Assembly (NCBI GenBank): GCA_018671515.1
Contig: JABHHN010000045.1
Coordinates: 1-40,159 of the forward strand
Direction of reading: 5' to 3'
Length of the DNA stretch: 40,159 bases
From: an archaeon
GTDB taxonomy: Archaea > Nanobdellota > Nanobdellia > Woesearchaeales > GW2011-AR15
Shown here: in pieces, positions 8,080 through 17,385 of the stretch
How positions within the stretch are numbered: position 1 is the first letter of the stretch
Layout of the letters: each line of letters begins with the position of its first letter
Notes under the pieces: model-generated
Told to the model about the DNA's origin: nothing
What the model saw: the letters and a program-made list of their open reading frames with translations, nothing else
Database searches by the model: none
Made by a program: the position numbers and the translations under genes

Positions 8080-9363
8080 ATGGGAAAAATAAACCCTGTT
8101 TCATCAAAATATATAGTACATGCAACAATAAATATCGAAGGTGTCGTTGATAGACCTGACGTCATAGGTGCAATATTTGGCCAGACTGAAGGATTATTAG
8201 GCTCTGAGTTAGAGTTAAGAGAATTACAAAGATCCGGAAGAATAGGAAGAATAGAAGTTCAGACTGAAACAAGATCTGGAAAGACTACAGGTACAATAAT
8301 CATCCCTTCAAGTCTTGACAAGGCAGAAACTGCAATTGTAGGAGCATCTCTTGAAATTATACAGAGAATTGGTCCTTGTAATGCAAAAATCTTAATTACA
8401 CAAATAGAAGATATAAGAATATCGAAAAGAAAATTCGTTATTGATAGAGCAAAACAACTTCTAAAACAACTTATTGATGAAGTCATGCCTGATTCAAGAG
8501 AAATTTCTGATGAAGTAGCAGAATCTGTTAGGGTAATGGAAATAATGGAATATGGAAAAGAAAGACTTCCAGCAGGACCTGCAATAGATGAATCAGATGA
8601 TATTTTAGTTGTTGAAGGAAGAGCAGATGTTATAAATCTTCTAAAACATGGATTCAAAAATGCAATTGCAATAAATGGAACATCAGTTCCTCATCAGATT
8701 GTTGAATTAGCAAAAAGTAAAGAAATAACAGTTTTTGTTGATGGAGATAGAGGAGGAAATCTAATTATTGAAGAATTATTTAGTCTAACAGATATAGATT
8801 TTATAGCAAAAGCCCCAGATGGTAAAGAAGTTGAAGAAATAACCAAAAAAGAAATTCATAAAGCTCTAAGGTCAAAAATATCTTCTGAACAATATAAATT
8901 AGATAAAAACGGTACTAATGGTACATCTCAACCTAGAAAAAATAATCAAACACAACAAAGAAGACCAGTGAGAAGACCGGTTCAACAAAGACCTGTTAGT
9001 AATAATAGATCTGCAGCACCTCAAAGACCAAACACAACCAGAGCCCCTGAAAAAAGGGCAATTAAAGATATTAAATCTTCTGATAAGAAAAAATATGAAG
9101 ACATACTAAATTCTTTAGTTGGAACACGTGGTGCTTATCTATTAGATGAAAAATTAGACATATTAGGTAAAGTACCATTAAGTGAACTGCAAAGCACTAT
9201 AACATCAATTAAAAATGGCGTGTTTGCTATTGTTTTTGATGGTGTAATTGATAGTGAATTAATTTCAGTTGCTGAAAAATCTAGTACAAAAGTTATTGTT
9301 GGAATGGATACAAAAGTAAAGAATCATAGAGAAATTATCATACAAACAGTTGATGATTTCTAA
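8080..9363 (+). CDS. dnaG: Archaeal DnaG primase-like protein
   Basis: 427 aa. Archaeal DnaG is a TOPRIM protein found mainly with the RNA exosome, where it helps poly(A)-tail recognition, and with some primase activity reported. The TOPRIM domain has the catalytic Glu179 in LVVEGRADV and the Asp pair D221/D223 in VFVDGDRGG. The N-terminal 150 residues are the conserved archaeal DnaG region (IGAIFGQTEGLLGSELELRE). A Gln/Arg/Pro-rich low-complexity linker (about 283-328) joins it to the C-terminal domain. A strong AGGAGGAG site at 8064-8071 fixes the ATG. The exosome-associated COG1325 protein lies 27 kb away. Convergent with the HD gene. Confidence 0.95.
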   Translation: MGKINPVSSKYIVHATINIEGVVDRPDVIGAIFGQTEGLLGSELELRELQRSGRIGRIEVQTETRSGKTTGTIIIPSSLDKAETAIVGASLEIIQRIGPCNAKILITQIEDIRISKRKFVIDRAKQLLKQLIDEVMPDSREISDEVAESVRVMEIMEYGKERLPAGPAIDESDDILVVEGRADVINLLKHGFKNAIAINGTSVPHQIVELAKSKEITVFVDGDRGGNLIIEELFSLTDIDFIAKAPDGKEVEEITKKEIHKALRSKISSEQYKLDKNGTNGTSQPRKNNQTQQRRPVRRPVQQRPVSNNRSAAPQRPNTTRAPEKRAIKDIKSSDKKKYEDILNSLVGTRGAYLLDEKLDILGKVPLSELQSTITSIKNGVFAIVFDGVIDSELISVAEKSSTKVIVGMDTKVKNHREIIIQTVDDF

Positions 9364-9402
9364 GATTTATTTTTAATTTTTTTTCTATATTTTTTTATAT
9401 AA
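9364..9402. terminator. T/A-rich bidirectional terminator between convergent genes
   Basis: The 39-bp gap between dnaG and the HD-domain gene holds long T runs on the plus strand (TTTTTT and longer) with no stem. This fits archaeal U-tract termination. Confidence 0.45.
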
Positions 9403-10131
9403 TTATTTGTAATACTTTTTTTTTGATTGAATTATAGTTAAAGCCCTTTTCTTAATTTCATCTTTTCTTTTATTAAATTCATTTCTAGACCAATTGTAAT
9501 AAAATTGATTTTCATTTGTTTTTTGGAGTACTTTTTTATACCAATAAACACCAATCATATATGCACCTTTTGGGTTTGATCCATATAAATATGCTTTTTC
9601 AAAAGTATCAATTGCATTTGGACTCCAACTATACAACGTATCTAAATCTCTTAATATTTTACATTCTTTATAATGTATAGGAAATAATAATTCAAATTTT
9701 TTAAAAAATGGTGAAGCAGCAAGAGAATGTTTATGAATAGAATATGCAATTTTTTTTTGTAATTTATTATTTAATTTATATTTTAAAACTTTTTTATTAA
9801 ATATTAATTTAGAACCATAACCATCATAAAACTGCTCAACAATATAGAAAAGCAAATTACTAGATTGTTCTTTTTTAGATTTCCACACATCATGCCAACA
9901 TATTGCAGGTAAAAGAATTGAATAATTGATATTAACTTTCTCTTCTTGAATAAATTTATCTAAGTCATCAAAGATTGCATTTATATGATTTATTGAATGT
10001 TGAGGATCTTTACTTTTTTTCATAATATTTATCCCTTCAAGACATAATTTCTTAAATTTTTTATCAAGATCTATATTATTTTTTGATATGAATTCATTAA
10101 GTTCCATTTTATTGAAATAAATATTATTCAT
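9403..10131 (-). CDS. HD-domain phosphohydrolase-like protein
   Basis: A divergent HD-superfamily protein. Counting from an alternative upstream TTG (10170), the metal-ligand pattern is H58/H62 in HSINHINAIF, H93-D94 in AICWHDVW, H146/H148 in YSIHKHS and D175/D177 in LRDLDTLYSW. HD proteins hydrolyse nucleotides or other phosphoesters; the substrate is unknown. I prefer the ATG at 10131 (242 aa) because the TTG has no Shine-Dalgarno, though none is clear for the ATG either. Very Lys/Asn/Ile-rich. Stands alone between dnaG and the parvulin gene. Confidence 0.7.
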   Translation of the reverse strand: MNNIYFNKMELNEFISKNNIDLDKKFKKLCLEGINIMKKSKDPQHSINHINAIFDDLDKFIQEEKVNINYSILLPAICWHDVWKSKKEQSSNLLFYIVEQFYDGYGSKLIFNKKVLKYKLNNKLQKKIAYSIHKHSLAASPFFKKFELLFPIHYKECKILRDLDTLYSWSPNAIDTFEKAYLYGSNPKGAYMIGVYWYKKVLQKTNENQFYYNWSRNEFNKRKDEIKKRALTIIQSKKKYYK

Positions 10132-10244
10132 AGATAAATGTTTATTTTTAATATAAATAAATTCAACCAAAAAATCTAAAAATAAATGAAATCAAAATAA
10201 AAAAATTAGAATAAAAAACAAATATAAAAAATTAAAAAAACAAA

Positions 10245-11477
10245 TCACTCCATGTCATCAAATCTTGTAATGACAGCTACGTCTCTGATTCCTTCAAGCA
10301 TCTCTGTAAAGATAGTTCTCTGAGTCTCAGTTGTCAATGTAAAATTGATTTCTTCTTTTACATCTTCAAATGGAAGATTTCCTTCTTCTTTTTTCTCAAA
10401 TACTTTAATTATATGTATACCAAAAACTGTTTCTACAGGTTCTGAATATTCTCCTGCATTTAGTTTAAATGCTTCTTCTAAAAATACTTGATCAAACGGA
10501 TCTGCTTTTGTAACATATCCTTGAAGTGATGGACCTTCTAATGCCCCACCTGAAACATCTGCATTCGGCTCTTCTGAATACTGTTTTACTACTTCAATAA
10601 AATTTGATTCATCAATATACCCATAAACTAATTTTGCAAATTCAATTGCTTCTTCTTTTGTCCTATTTGATTCACATCTAACAGATTCTTCATGACAAAT
10701 TATCAAATGATTTACTTTTATAGCTTCAGGTATAACAAAAGTTTCAGAATTATCTTCATAATATTTCTCAATCTCTTCATCTATTAAAGAAACTTGATTA
10801 ATAACTGAATCATTTATCAATTTTGTAATCAATCTTTCTCTTTTATATATTTCTTCAAGTTCATCAATTGAAATATTTTGTTCTGCTAAGATATCTTCTA
10901 AATCTAATAGATTTACACCTGCTTGTTCAGCTAAAATACTTAATGATTCTTTTATTTCTTCACTAGTTACATCGTAACCTCTATCCATAGCTTCCTGAAC
11001 TAATAATTCTTCATCAATTAATTGATCCATATATTGTTCTTTTGTAATCATCTGTTTTAATTGGGGTGGTAATCTTTCATATCTAACATCTAACTCTTCT
11101 ATAGATATCGCATTACCATTAACTACTGCCATTAGTGGAACTTCTTCTTCATTTGCAAAGTATTTATTATTTATATTAGCAAAAAAGTTTATCACAGAAT
11201 TTTTACTGCTTTTAATTTCATTTATTTGCACATATATAAATAATGCACTTGAGAGCAAAAGTAAAACTATTATGGTAACTGCTAAAAGATTCAATAAATT
11301 TTTCTTATTTAATCTTACTTCTTTCTTTTTAGGTGTATGTGTTCTATGTGTTGTTCTTGTATGTGTTTCCGCCTTTTTTGAATGATTTTTTTCATGTGCT
11401 TTTGGCGGATGCTTTTCTACATTAGTATTAGAATGTGCTTTTTTTCTTGGAATTTTTTTTACTATTTTATTTTTCAA
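10245..11477 (-). CDS. Membrane-anchored parvulin-type peptidyl-prolyl isomerase
   Basis: 410 aa. The N-terminus is a His/Lys-rich cytoplasmic tail (1-60), followed by one membrane segment (about 62-85, LLNLLAVTIIVLLLLSSALF). Outside lies a SurA/PrsA-type N domain beginning MAVVNGNAISIEELDVRYE and a parvulin rotamase domain from about 255 (KVNHLIICHE, SGGALEG, EYSEPVETVFGIHIIKV). It would act as an extracytoplasmic foldase, plausible here because the Cys-rich surface proteins next door need folding. The start is TTG, chosen for the GGGGGGAT site upstream. An insert with two Cys (CHEESVRC) sits in the rotamase domain. Confidence 0.85.
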   Translation of the reverse strand: MKNKIVKKIPRKKAHSNTNVEKHPPKAHEKNHSKKAETHTRTTHRTHTPKKKEVRLNKKNLLNLLAVTIIVLLLLSSALFIYVQINEIKSSKNSVINFFANINNKYFANEEEVPLMAVVNGNAISIEELDVRYERLPPQLKQMITKEQYMDQLIDEELLVQEAMDRGYDVTSEEIKESLSILAEQAGVNLLDLEDILAEQNISIDELEEIYKRERLITKLINDSVINQVSLIDEEIEKYYEDNSETFVIPEAIKVNHLIICHEESVRCESNRTKEEAIEFAKLVYGYIDESNFIEVVKQYSEEPNADVSGGALEGPSLQGYVTKADPFDQVFLEEAFKLNAGEYSEPVETVFGIHIIKVFEKKEEGNLPFEDVKEEINFTLTTETQRTIFTEMLEGIRDVAVITRFDDME

Positions 11478-11662
11478 TTTAATATCCCCCCATTGAAGAT
11501 TAGTAATTAAATAGGAAATTGATATTTAAAATTAATGTTTTTATTTTACCATGCATCATATTTTTATTATTTTTCTCTAATAAAATTTTTATTAATTTTA
11601 AAACAAAATAAATTAAATAAAAAAGTAAAATATTTATAATTAAGTTTTAATTCATAATACAT

Positions 11663-14356
11663 ATGAGTGGAATAGGTCCTTTTTTTAGTGCTGTTTGGAG
11701 AGTTATAAGACCACTTATTTCACCAATCTTTAAATTTCTAATTGGAAATGGGTTAAGAGCCATTGGAGCTTCCATTATTGGATTTTTTTCAGCCGGAGTT
11801 GGATTATATATTTTAATAACTGCAATAATATTAATTGTATTATTTGGTGCAACATGGGGAATACAAAGTAATAGAAATAATGGTACTGGTGACAATTTCC
11901 CAGATCCTGACAATGATGGTATTCTTTCACATGAACCAATATCTTATTTCAAATCATTATTTTGGTGGATAAAACCATTAGAAACACATTTAATCCCATA
12001 TAAAACTTGTTCTATAGAACAAGAGATACCATGTACAAAAGAAAATATAGATGATTTATGTAATTGTAGAGATAATTGTCAAGATGAAACAACTGCAATT
12101 AATTGGCAAAATGAAAGACAATTTGATGATGACCATAATGGTATAGGTAATATTTGTGAAGGTTCCACAGCAATTATATCACCTACGATTCCTGACCCTA
12201 CAACAATCCCTAATCCTATTACTCCAACACCAATACCTGAACCTCCTGTTGTCCCTTTAGTAAGTGAAACATATGACCAATGCCAACTTATACTTTCAAG
12301 TAATCAATATGAAACTATAAGTGATTGTCAACAGGACATAAATAAGCAAGTCTTGAAACATTATTTTGATTTTGATGATGATGGGTTTTTTATAGGTATC
12401 AAGCATGATTTTTGTTGTCCAATAAGTATTAATCAAATAGATGGAGATACAAGAGAATATCAAAATAGAAACCAAATAATTACAGGTATTATTTATAATT
12501 TTGAAAGTGAACCAACACATATTTTAGATTGTGATGATAAAATTAATGATGATCTTGGAATTTGTCCAACAGATAATCAAGACCCTCAATACAATCCAGA
12601 TTTAATTGATTGCACAAAGATTCAATATTCTGGATGTTCAAAATGTATAAATCCTTCAGCAATTGAAATACCTGATGATGGTATTGATAATGATTGTGTT
12701 GGTGGAGACGAAATGACAGGTAGTGGTGGAGCCGTTGCTCCTACAACTAGTAATGACCAAGATAATGACTTAATCTCTGACTCAGATGACCTGTGTATTG
12801 ATATTCCAAATGGGGGTTCTATTGGAAGCTGCACAATACAATTATATAAAAATGGAAAATTTTTAGGAAATGTCATAAGAGACATAACATGTAAAGATGA
12901 CAATGCTTGTTTAGATGGTTATTCCTTTGATACTTCTAATAGTCTTCTTATATCAGATACTGACCCACTTAATAATATTGAAAATCCTAATAGAAATATT
13001 ATAAAACTTAATGATTATGAAGTTAAAAAAAATGATTTTAAATGTTCTATATATTTTCAAGAATTTAAGAATCAAGATGCAGACTTTGATGGAATTGGAA
13101 ATATTTGTGATCCTTGTCCACAAGATTATATTGATGCAACACAAACAGATGATAGTGACCATGATGGTATCTGCAAAGAAATATTTAATTTTGGAAAAAA
13201 AGTAAATAAGTTATCTACACCAGCACCTTCTTCACTTCATTATGCATCAAGTGGTGGTCAGGATACATGTGTAGATAAACCTAATGGGCCACTTTTAGGA
13301 TCTTGTATTTCTGGTGATTTTGGAAATTATTTACAAGAATGTGAAATAGATTCAACTTGTGGAAGCGGAGGAGTGTGTGCTAAAAATCAAGAAATACAGG
13401 TCTGTGATGGTTCTTCTTTTGGTTCATATGATCTTTCATATAAAGATGCTTATCCACCTGGTTTGACAGGATATTATTGCGACTGGGAAAAATTTAACAA
13501 AGAAAATGAAGATTATGAATTAGATGTGGATGAAACACAAATAGATGATGATAATACAAATGGACATAAAGATTTTGATTATCAAGAAAGAGCATGTACA
13601 AAACCAAATCCAAAAAATAATAATAATAAAGTTTTACAATGTACTAAAGGCGGGATTTTTACACCTGACCAAAAATACTGGGATAAACCATATAACGGTA
13701 TGTGCAGTATGTATGATATGGTGTGCATAAGAAATCCTAAAGATGGTGATTCTTATTGTGTTGATCCTATGTTTGACTATACCATCCCTGATTCTACAGT
13801 TAATAGTTTTTCATTAAATTCTCTAAAATTTAAAATCAATGAACAAATAGATAGACTCTGGAAAGATGAACTTAAAATGTATGAAAAAATTCATACTGAA
13901 ATGATTGATAGTGGAAAATATAAAAGAGTAAATTATTATGCTGGAACAACAAATGATCATCTTGAATATCCTAAATTTTATGTACCTCAAAAATCACCAT
14001 ATTATTGTACCTTTGGTGTTGATGATTATTTAGGGAACATACTTGATTTTGAAGATTCATTATTTTATGACAAAAGTACAAAACAATTTAATGCAGATTT
14101 AACAAAAATAACAAAAGTTGACGAACAATCAAATTATATGATTGCACTTCTTGGGCAATACACTTGCTATGATAATAAAATTTTCCAATGTAGATATTAT
14201 AATCAAAAACCATCATTTATGGAAATAATAACTGATTCTTATGGATGTAATATACCTACTTATAATGACAATGGTGTTGAAATCTCTAACCCAAGTTTAT
14301 TATTTGTACAAAAACCAGATGTACTTGAAGATTTTTGGCTTGTACATACAAATTGA
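11663..14356 (+). CDS. Giant Cys-rich surface protein with Ca-binding repeats
   Basis: 897 aa. Short N-terminal hydrophobic stretches (about 10-30) and a clear membrane segment at about 36-66 (LRAIGASIIGFFSAG onwards) anchor it. The rest appears extracellular. Thrombospondin type 3-like or EF-hand-like Ca-binding DxDxDG motifs recur: DPDNDGI near 76, DDHNGIGNIC near 154, DFDDDGF near 237, DQDNDLISDSDDLC near 368 and DADFDGIGNICDPCP near 474. Many Cys residues suggest disulfides, and a Pro/Thr/Ile-rich spacer (PTIPDPTTIPNPITPTPIPE) sits near 175-194. No enzymatic motif was found. It probably has a leaderless start behind a TATA-like AATATTTATAATT (about 11629-11641). It is 74 bp upstream of two HerA-like ATPases on the same strand, which suggests a joint surface or translocation system. 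Confidence 0.75.
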   Translation: MSGIGPFFSAVWRVIRPLISPIFKFLIGNGLRAIGASIIGFFSAGVGLYILITAIILIVLFGATWGIQSNRNNGTGDNFPDPDNDGILSHEPISYFKSLFWWIKPLETHLIPYKTCSIEQEIPCTKENIDDLCNCRDNCQDETTAINWQNERQFDDDHNGIGNICEGSTAIISPTIPDPTTIPNPITPTPIPEPPVVPLVSETYDQCQLILSSNQYETISDCQQDINKQVLKHYFDFDDDGFFIGIKHDFCCPISINQIDGDTREYQNRNQIITGIIYNFESEPTHILDCDDKINDDLGICPTDNQDPQYNPDLIDCTKIQYSGCSKCINPSAIEIPDDGIDNDCVGGDEMTGSGGAVAPTTSNDQDNDLISDSDDLCIDIPNGGSIGSCTIQLYKNGKFLGNVIRDITCKDDNACLDGYSFDTSNSLLISDTDPLNNIENPNRNIIKLNDYEVKKNDFKCSIYFQEFKNQDADFDGIGNICDPCPQDYIDATQTDDSDHDGICKEIFNFGKKVNKLSTPAPSSLHYASSGGQDTCVDKPNGPLLGSCISGDFGNYLQECEIDSTCGSGGVCAKNQEIQVCDGSSFGSYDLSYKDAYPPGLTGYYCDWEKFNKENEDYELDVDETQIDDDNTNGHKDFDYQERACTKPNPKNNNNKVLQCTKGGIFTPDQKYWDKPYNGMCSMYDMVCIRNPKDGDSYCVDPMFDYTIPDSTVNSFSLNSLKFKINEQIDRLWKDELKMYEKIHTEMIDSGKYKRVNYYAGTTNDHLEYPKFYVPQKSPYYCTFGVDDYLGNILDFEDSLFYDKSTKQFNADLTKITKVDEQSNYMIALLGQYTCYDNKIFQCRYYNQKPSFMEIITDSYGCNIPTYNDNGVEISNPSLLFVQKPDVLEDFWLVHTN

Positions 14357-14396
14357 TTTCTTTTTATTTTTATATCTAAAATTAATTATTACGCAT

Positions 14397-14407
14397 AAAA
14401 TATATAA
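14397..14407 (+). promoter_or_regulatory. TATA box, first HerA-like ATPase
   Basis: AAATATATAAA lies 24-34 nt upstream of ATG 14431, predicting a leaderless transcript. No Shine-Dalgarno is present, which agrees. Confidence 0.5.
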
Positions 14408-14430
14408 ACGTTCAAGACAAAATATTAAGT

Positions 14431-15771
14431 ATGTATGATATTGTAATAGGTAGAAGTAAGAAAGATCTTAAAAAACTAGGAACAAAAGGTTCAATATTTC
14501 TTGGAAAACATTATGTAAAAATGGGAAGGACTGAAAGTCTTTCAAACAAAGTCCATCTTGATATTTCTGGAGCACACGTCATTTTTATTTGTGGAAAAAG
14601 AGGTGGTGGTAAGTCTTATACTATGGGAGTTATTGCAGAAGGACTTGCTGATCTTGAAGAAGACATTAAAGAAAATTTGGCAATAATCATGCTTGATACC
14701 ATGGGGATTTACTGGACCATGAAATATGGTAATGATAAAGAAAAAGATCTTCTTGATGAATGGGGATTGAAATCTAAACCACTTCCTATTAGAATTTTTA
14801 CACCTATTGGTTATTATTATGAATATAAAGAAAAAGGTATTCCTACTGACTACCCATTCGCACTAAAACCTTCAGATCTAGATATTTCAGATTGGATTTT
14901 AACCTTTGGAATAGAAAGATATTCTCCAGTTGGTGTTCTACTTGAAAGAGTTACTTTTATATTAAAAAAAACAAAAGGATCTTTTGGTCTTGATGATATG
15001 ATTGAAGGAATAAAATCAGATACAACAAGTGATCAAAATACAAAAAATGCTGCAGAAAATATGATTAGAAATGTTGAAACTTGGAAATTATTTGATGAGA
15101 AAGGAATTGATCTAAACGACCTGGCTAAAGGTGGAGAAGTAAGTGTCCTTGATGTATCTTGTTATGCAACGCAACCAGGTGGATGGCAGATTAAATCATT
15201 AGTAGTAGGACTAGTTTCAAGAAAATTATTCATAAATAGAATGCTTGCAAGAAAAGATGAAGAATATGAGGAAGTACACAAATCAATCCATTATTTTTCA
15301 GATGATGATACTAATCAAAAACAAGAATTACCATTAATCTGGTTAGTAATTGATGAAGCACATGAATTTTTACCAGTTACAGGAAAAACTGCTGCGTCAG
15401 ATCCTTTAATTACAATACTTAGAGAAGGAAGACAACCAGGTATTTCATTGATACTTGCAACACAGCAACCAGGAAAAATACATACTGATGTAATGACGCA
15501 AAGTGATACAATTATTTCACATAGAATTACCGCTAAATTAGACACAGATGCATTAGGAATGTTAATGCAATCTTATATGAGAGATGGGATGGATAGATAC
15601 CTAAATGAACTTCCAAGGATAAAAGGATCAGCAATAATTCTTGATGATAATAATGAAAAGATGTATCCTATTCAGATAAGACCTAGATTCACATGGCATG
15701 GAGGAAGTAGTCCAACTGCTGTTAAGAAAAAGAAAAAAGCAATTGATCTTGATTTTAAAAAGAAATTATAG
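14431..15771 (+). CDS. HerA/VirB4-like P-loop ATPase, copy 1
   Basis: 446 aa, HerA/FtsK-superfamily ATPase (DUF87-like). Walker A GKRGGGKS is at 55-62, Walker B WLVIDEAHEF at 304-313, and an Arg/sensor region follows (ILREGRQPGISLILATQQPGKI). The sequence MTQSDTIISHRITAKLDTDAL after it is typical of HerA and VirB4 relatives. HerA proteins work as hexameric pumps on DNA or substrate proteins. There is no NurA nuclease gene next to it, which argues against the classical end-resection HerA. It is paralogous to the next gene, of equal length with long matching blocks. A basic C-terminal tail (VKKKKKAIDLDFKKK) is present only in this copy. Confidence 0.85.
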   Translation: MYDIVIGRSKKDLKKLGTKGSIFLGKHYVKMGRTESLSNKVHLDISGAHVIFICGKRGGGKSYTMGVIAEGLADLEEDIKENLAIIMLDTMGIYWTMKYGNDKEKDLLDEWGLKSKPLPIRIFTPIGYYYEYKEKGIPTDYPFALKPSDLDISDWILTFGIERYSPVGVLLERVTFILKKTKGSFGLDDMIEGIKSDTTSDQNTKNAAENMIRNVETWKLFDEKGIDLNDLAKGGEVSVLDVSCYATQPGGWQIKSLVVGLVSRKLFINRMLARKDEEYEEVHKSIHYFSDDDTNQKQELPLIWLVIDEAHEFLPVTGKTAASDPLITILREGRQPGISLILATQQPGKIHTDVMTQSDTIISHRITAKLDTDALGMLMQSYMRDGMDRYLNELPRIKGSAIILDDNNEKMYPIQIRPRFTWHGGSSPTAVKKKKKAIDLDFKKKL

Positions 15772-15851
15772 ATCTTGAATTTGATTTTATTTTTTAAATT
15801 TAACCATGTTTTTGATAATTATTATTTTAATATCTTTTTTTATCATTACTT

Positions 15852-15906
15852 AAAGAATTTTCTAAAAAGAAAATTCTTTTCTATAAGAAAGTGCAAAGCA
15901 CTTTCT
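15852..15906. repeat. Two adjacent perfect hairpins between HerA genes
   Basis: First: AAAGAATTTTC (15852-15862), loop TAAAAA, GAAAATTCTTT (15869-15879), 11 bp. Second: AGAAAGTGC (15886-15894), loop AAA, GCACTTTCT (15898-15906), 9 bp. They lie in the 265-bp gap after the first ATPase and before the TATA box of the second. They could be a terminator, a protein-binding site or remnants of a small mobile repeat. Confidence 0.7.
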
Positions 15907-15986
15907 AATTAATGATTATGAAATTTCATGTAAAAATACTCAGTAGTAAAATTCATAGTAATAAAACAAATATATTTTTCTCACAC

Positions 15987-15999
15987 AAAATATATAAAG
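15987..15999 (+). promoter_or_regulatory. TATA box, second HerA-like ATPase
   Basis: AAAATATATAAAG. The predicted start is near 16020, leaving a short leader that holds the AGAGG site at 16026-16030 before ATG 16037. It is nearly the same box as for copy 1 (AAATATATAAA). Confidence 0.5.
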
Positions 16000-16036
16000 A
16001 ATACTTCATAAATAATATACAAAAAAGAGGAAAATT

Positions 16037-17377
16037 ATGCTTGATCTAAAGACACCAATAATAATAGGACGTGGACCTGCTGATGCTAAAAAATATGGGC
16101 ATCGTGGATGTATTCTCCTTGGGAAAAAATATCAAGATACTGATGTATACAAGAGTGAACTATCAAATCCTGTTTTTATGGATGTTTCTGGTGCACATGT
16201 TGTATCAATCTTTGGAAAAAGAGGTGGTGGAAAATCATACACTATGGGTGTCATTGCTGAAGGATTCTCTTTATTAGAGGAAAAGGTTAAAAAAAATCTT
16301 TCTGTTATTCTACTAGACACTATGGGAATATATTGGACTATGTCTCATCCTAATGAAACCGATAGAAAGTTATTAGAAGAATATGATTTAATGCCAAGAT
16401 CAGTAAAATCTAGAATATTCACACCTATTAAATATCATGCAGAGTATAAGAAAAAAGGAATCCCTACAGATTATCCCTTTTCAATAAATCCAGCTGAACT
16501 TGATACTGACGACTGGCTTGTTACATTTAAACAAGATAAACATTCACCAATCGGTGTTCTTATTGAAGATGCAATATCTAAATTACAATCTATAAAACAA
16601 AAATATACTTTACAAGAAATTGTAAAAGAAATAAGAGACAATAAAGATTTTAGTCATGATAGTAAAATGGAAGCAGTCTCTATGTTTGAAGTTGCTGATA
16701 GATGGGGTGTATTTGGAGATATAAGTACAGATCTTAATTTTTTAGCAGCACCTGGTGAAATTACTGTTCTTGATGTATCTTGTTATGCAACAGAACCAGG
16801 TGGATGGGACATTAAAACAATGGTTGTTGGCCTTGTATCTAAACATTTATTTGTGTCTCGTATGCTTAAAAGAAAACAAGAAGAATATGATCAACTAAAA
16901 GAATCAACGAGTTTTTTTCATGATGGACATAATGTAGATATTAAGAAAAAAGAACATAATGATATGCCACTTGTCTGGCTTGTAATTGATGAAGCACATG
17001 AATTTCTTCCAAGAAAAGAAGAAGATGCAAATGCTGCAACTGAACCTCTAAAAATAATAATGAGAGAAGGAAGACAACCAGGAATTTCTTTAATAATTGC
17101 AACACAGCAACCTGGAAAGATACATACAGATGTAATGACGCAGTCTGATATGGTTTTATCCCATAGAATCACAGCAAATATTGATACTGAAGCATTATCA
17201 TTACTTGCTCAAAGTTATAATAGAGATGGACTTATTTCAGCAATGGAAGAACTACCAAGAATAAAAGGAACTGCAGTTGCATTTGATGATGCAAATGAAA
17301 AAATACATAAAATAAGAGTTCGACCTAGAATTTCATGGCATGGTGGTGGAAGCCCAAACGCATTAACTATGTTGTGA
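16037..17377 (+). CDS. HerA/VirB4-like P-loop ATPase, copy 2
   Basis: 446 aa, paralogue of the preceding gene. Walker A GKRGGGKS is at 60-67, with Walker B WLVIDEAHEFLP and the EGRQPGISLIIATQQPGKIHTD block. Both copies share HRITA and the C-terminal RPR.(F/S)WHGG.SP signature. Differences concentrate in the middle (about 150-210) and in an acidic/His insert before Walker B (FHDGHNVDIKKKEHND), suggesting different partners or a hetero-hexamer. It has its own TATA box and Shine-Dalgarno. It ends 8 bp from the convergent metzincin gene. Confidence 0.85.
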   Translation: MLDLKTPIIIGRGPADAKKYGHRGCILLGKKYQDTDVYKSELSNPVFMDVSGAHVVSIFGKRGGGKSYTMGVIAEGFSLLEEKVKKNLSVILLDTMGIYWTMSHPNETDRKLLEEYDLMPRSVKSRIFTPIKYHAEYKKKGIPTDYPFSINPAELDTDDWLVTFKQDKHSPIGVLIEDAISKLQSIKQKYTLQEIVKEIRDNKDFSHDSKMEAVSMFEVADRWGVFGDISTDLNFLAAPGEITVLDVSCYATEPGGWDIKTMVVGLVSKHLFVSRMLKRKQEEYDQLKESTSFFHDGHNVDIKKKEHNDMPLVWLVIDEAHEFLPRKEEDANAATEPLKIIMREGRQPGISLIIATQQPGKIHTDVMTQSDMVLSHRITANIDTEALSLLAQSYNRDGLISAMEELPRIKGTAVAFDDANEKIHKIRVRPRISWHGGGSPNALTML

Positions 17378-17385
17378 TTTTAATT

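Noticed and set aside
12296-13205. Long alternative reading frames inside the 897-aa gene
   Set aside because: They are AT-rich shadow frames of low complexity, while the main frame has conserved Ca-binding motifs and Cys spacing.
14431-17377. Classical HerA-NurA end-resection operon
   Set aside because: No NurA, Mre11 or Rad50 gene is adjacent; the neighbours are surface proteins.
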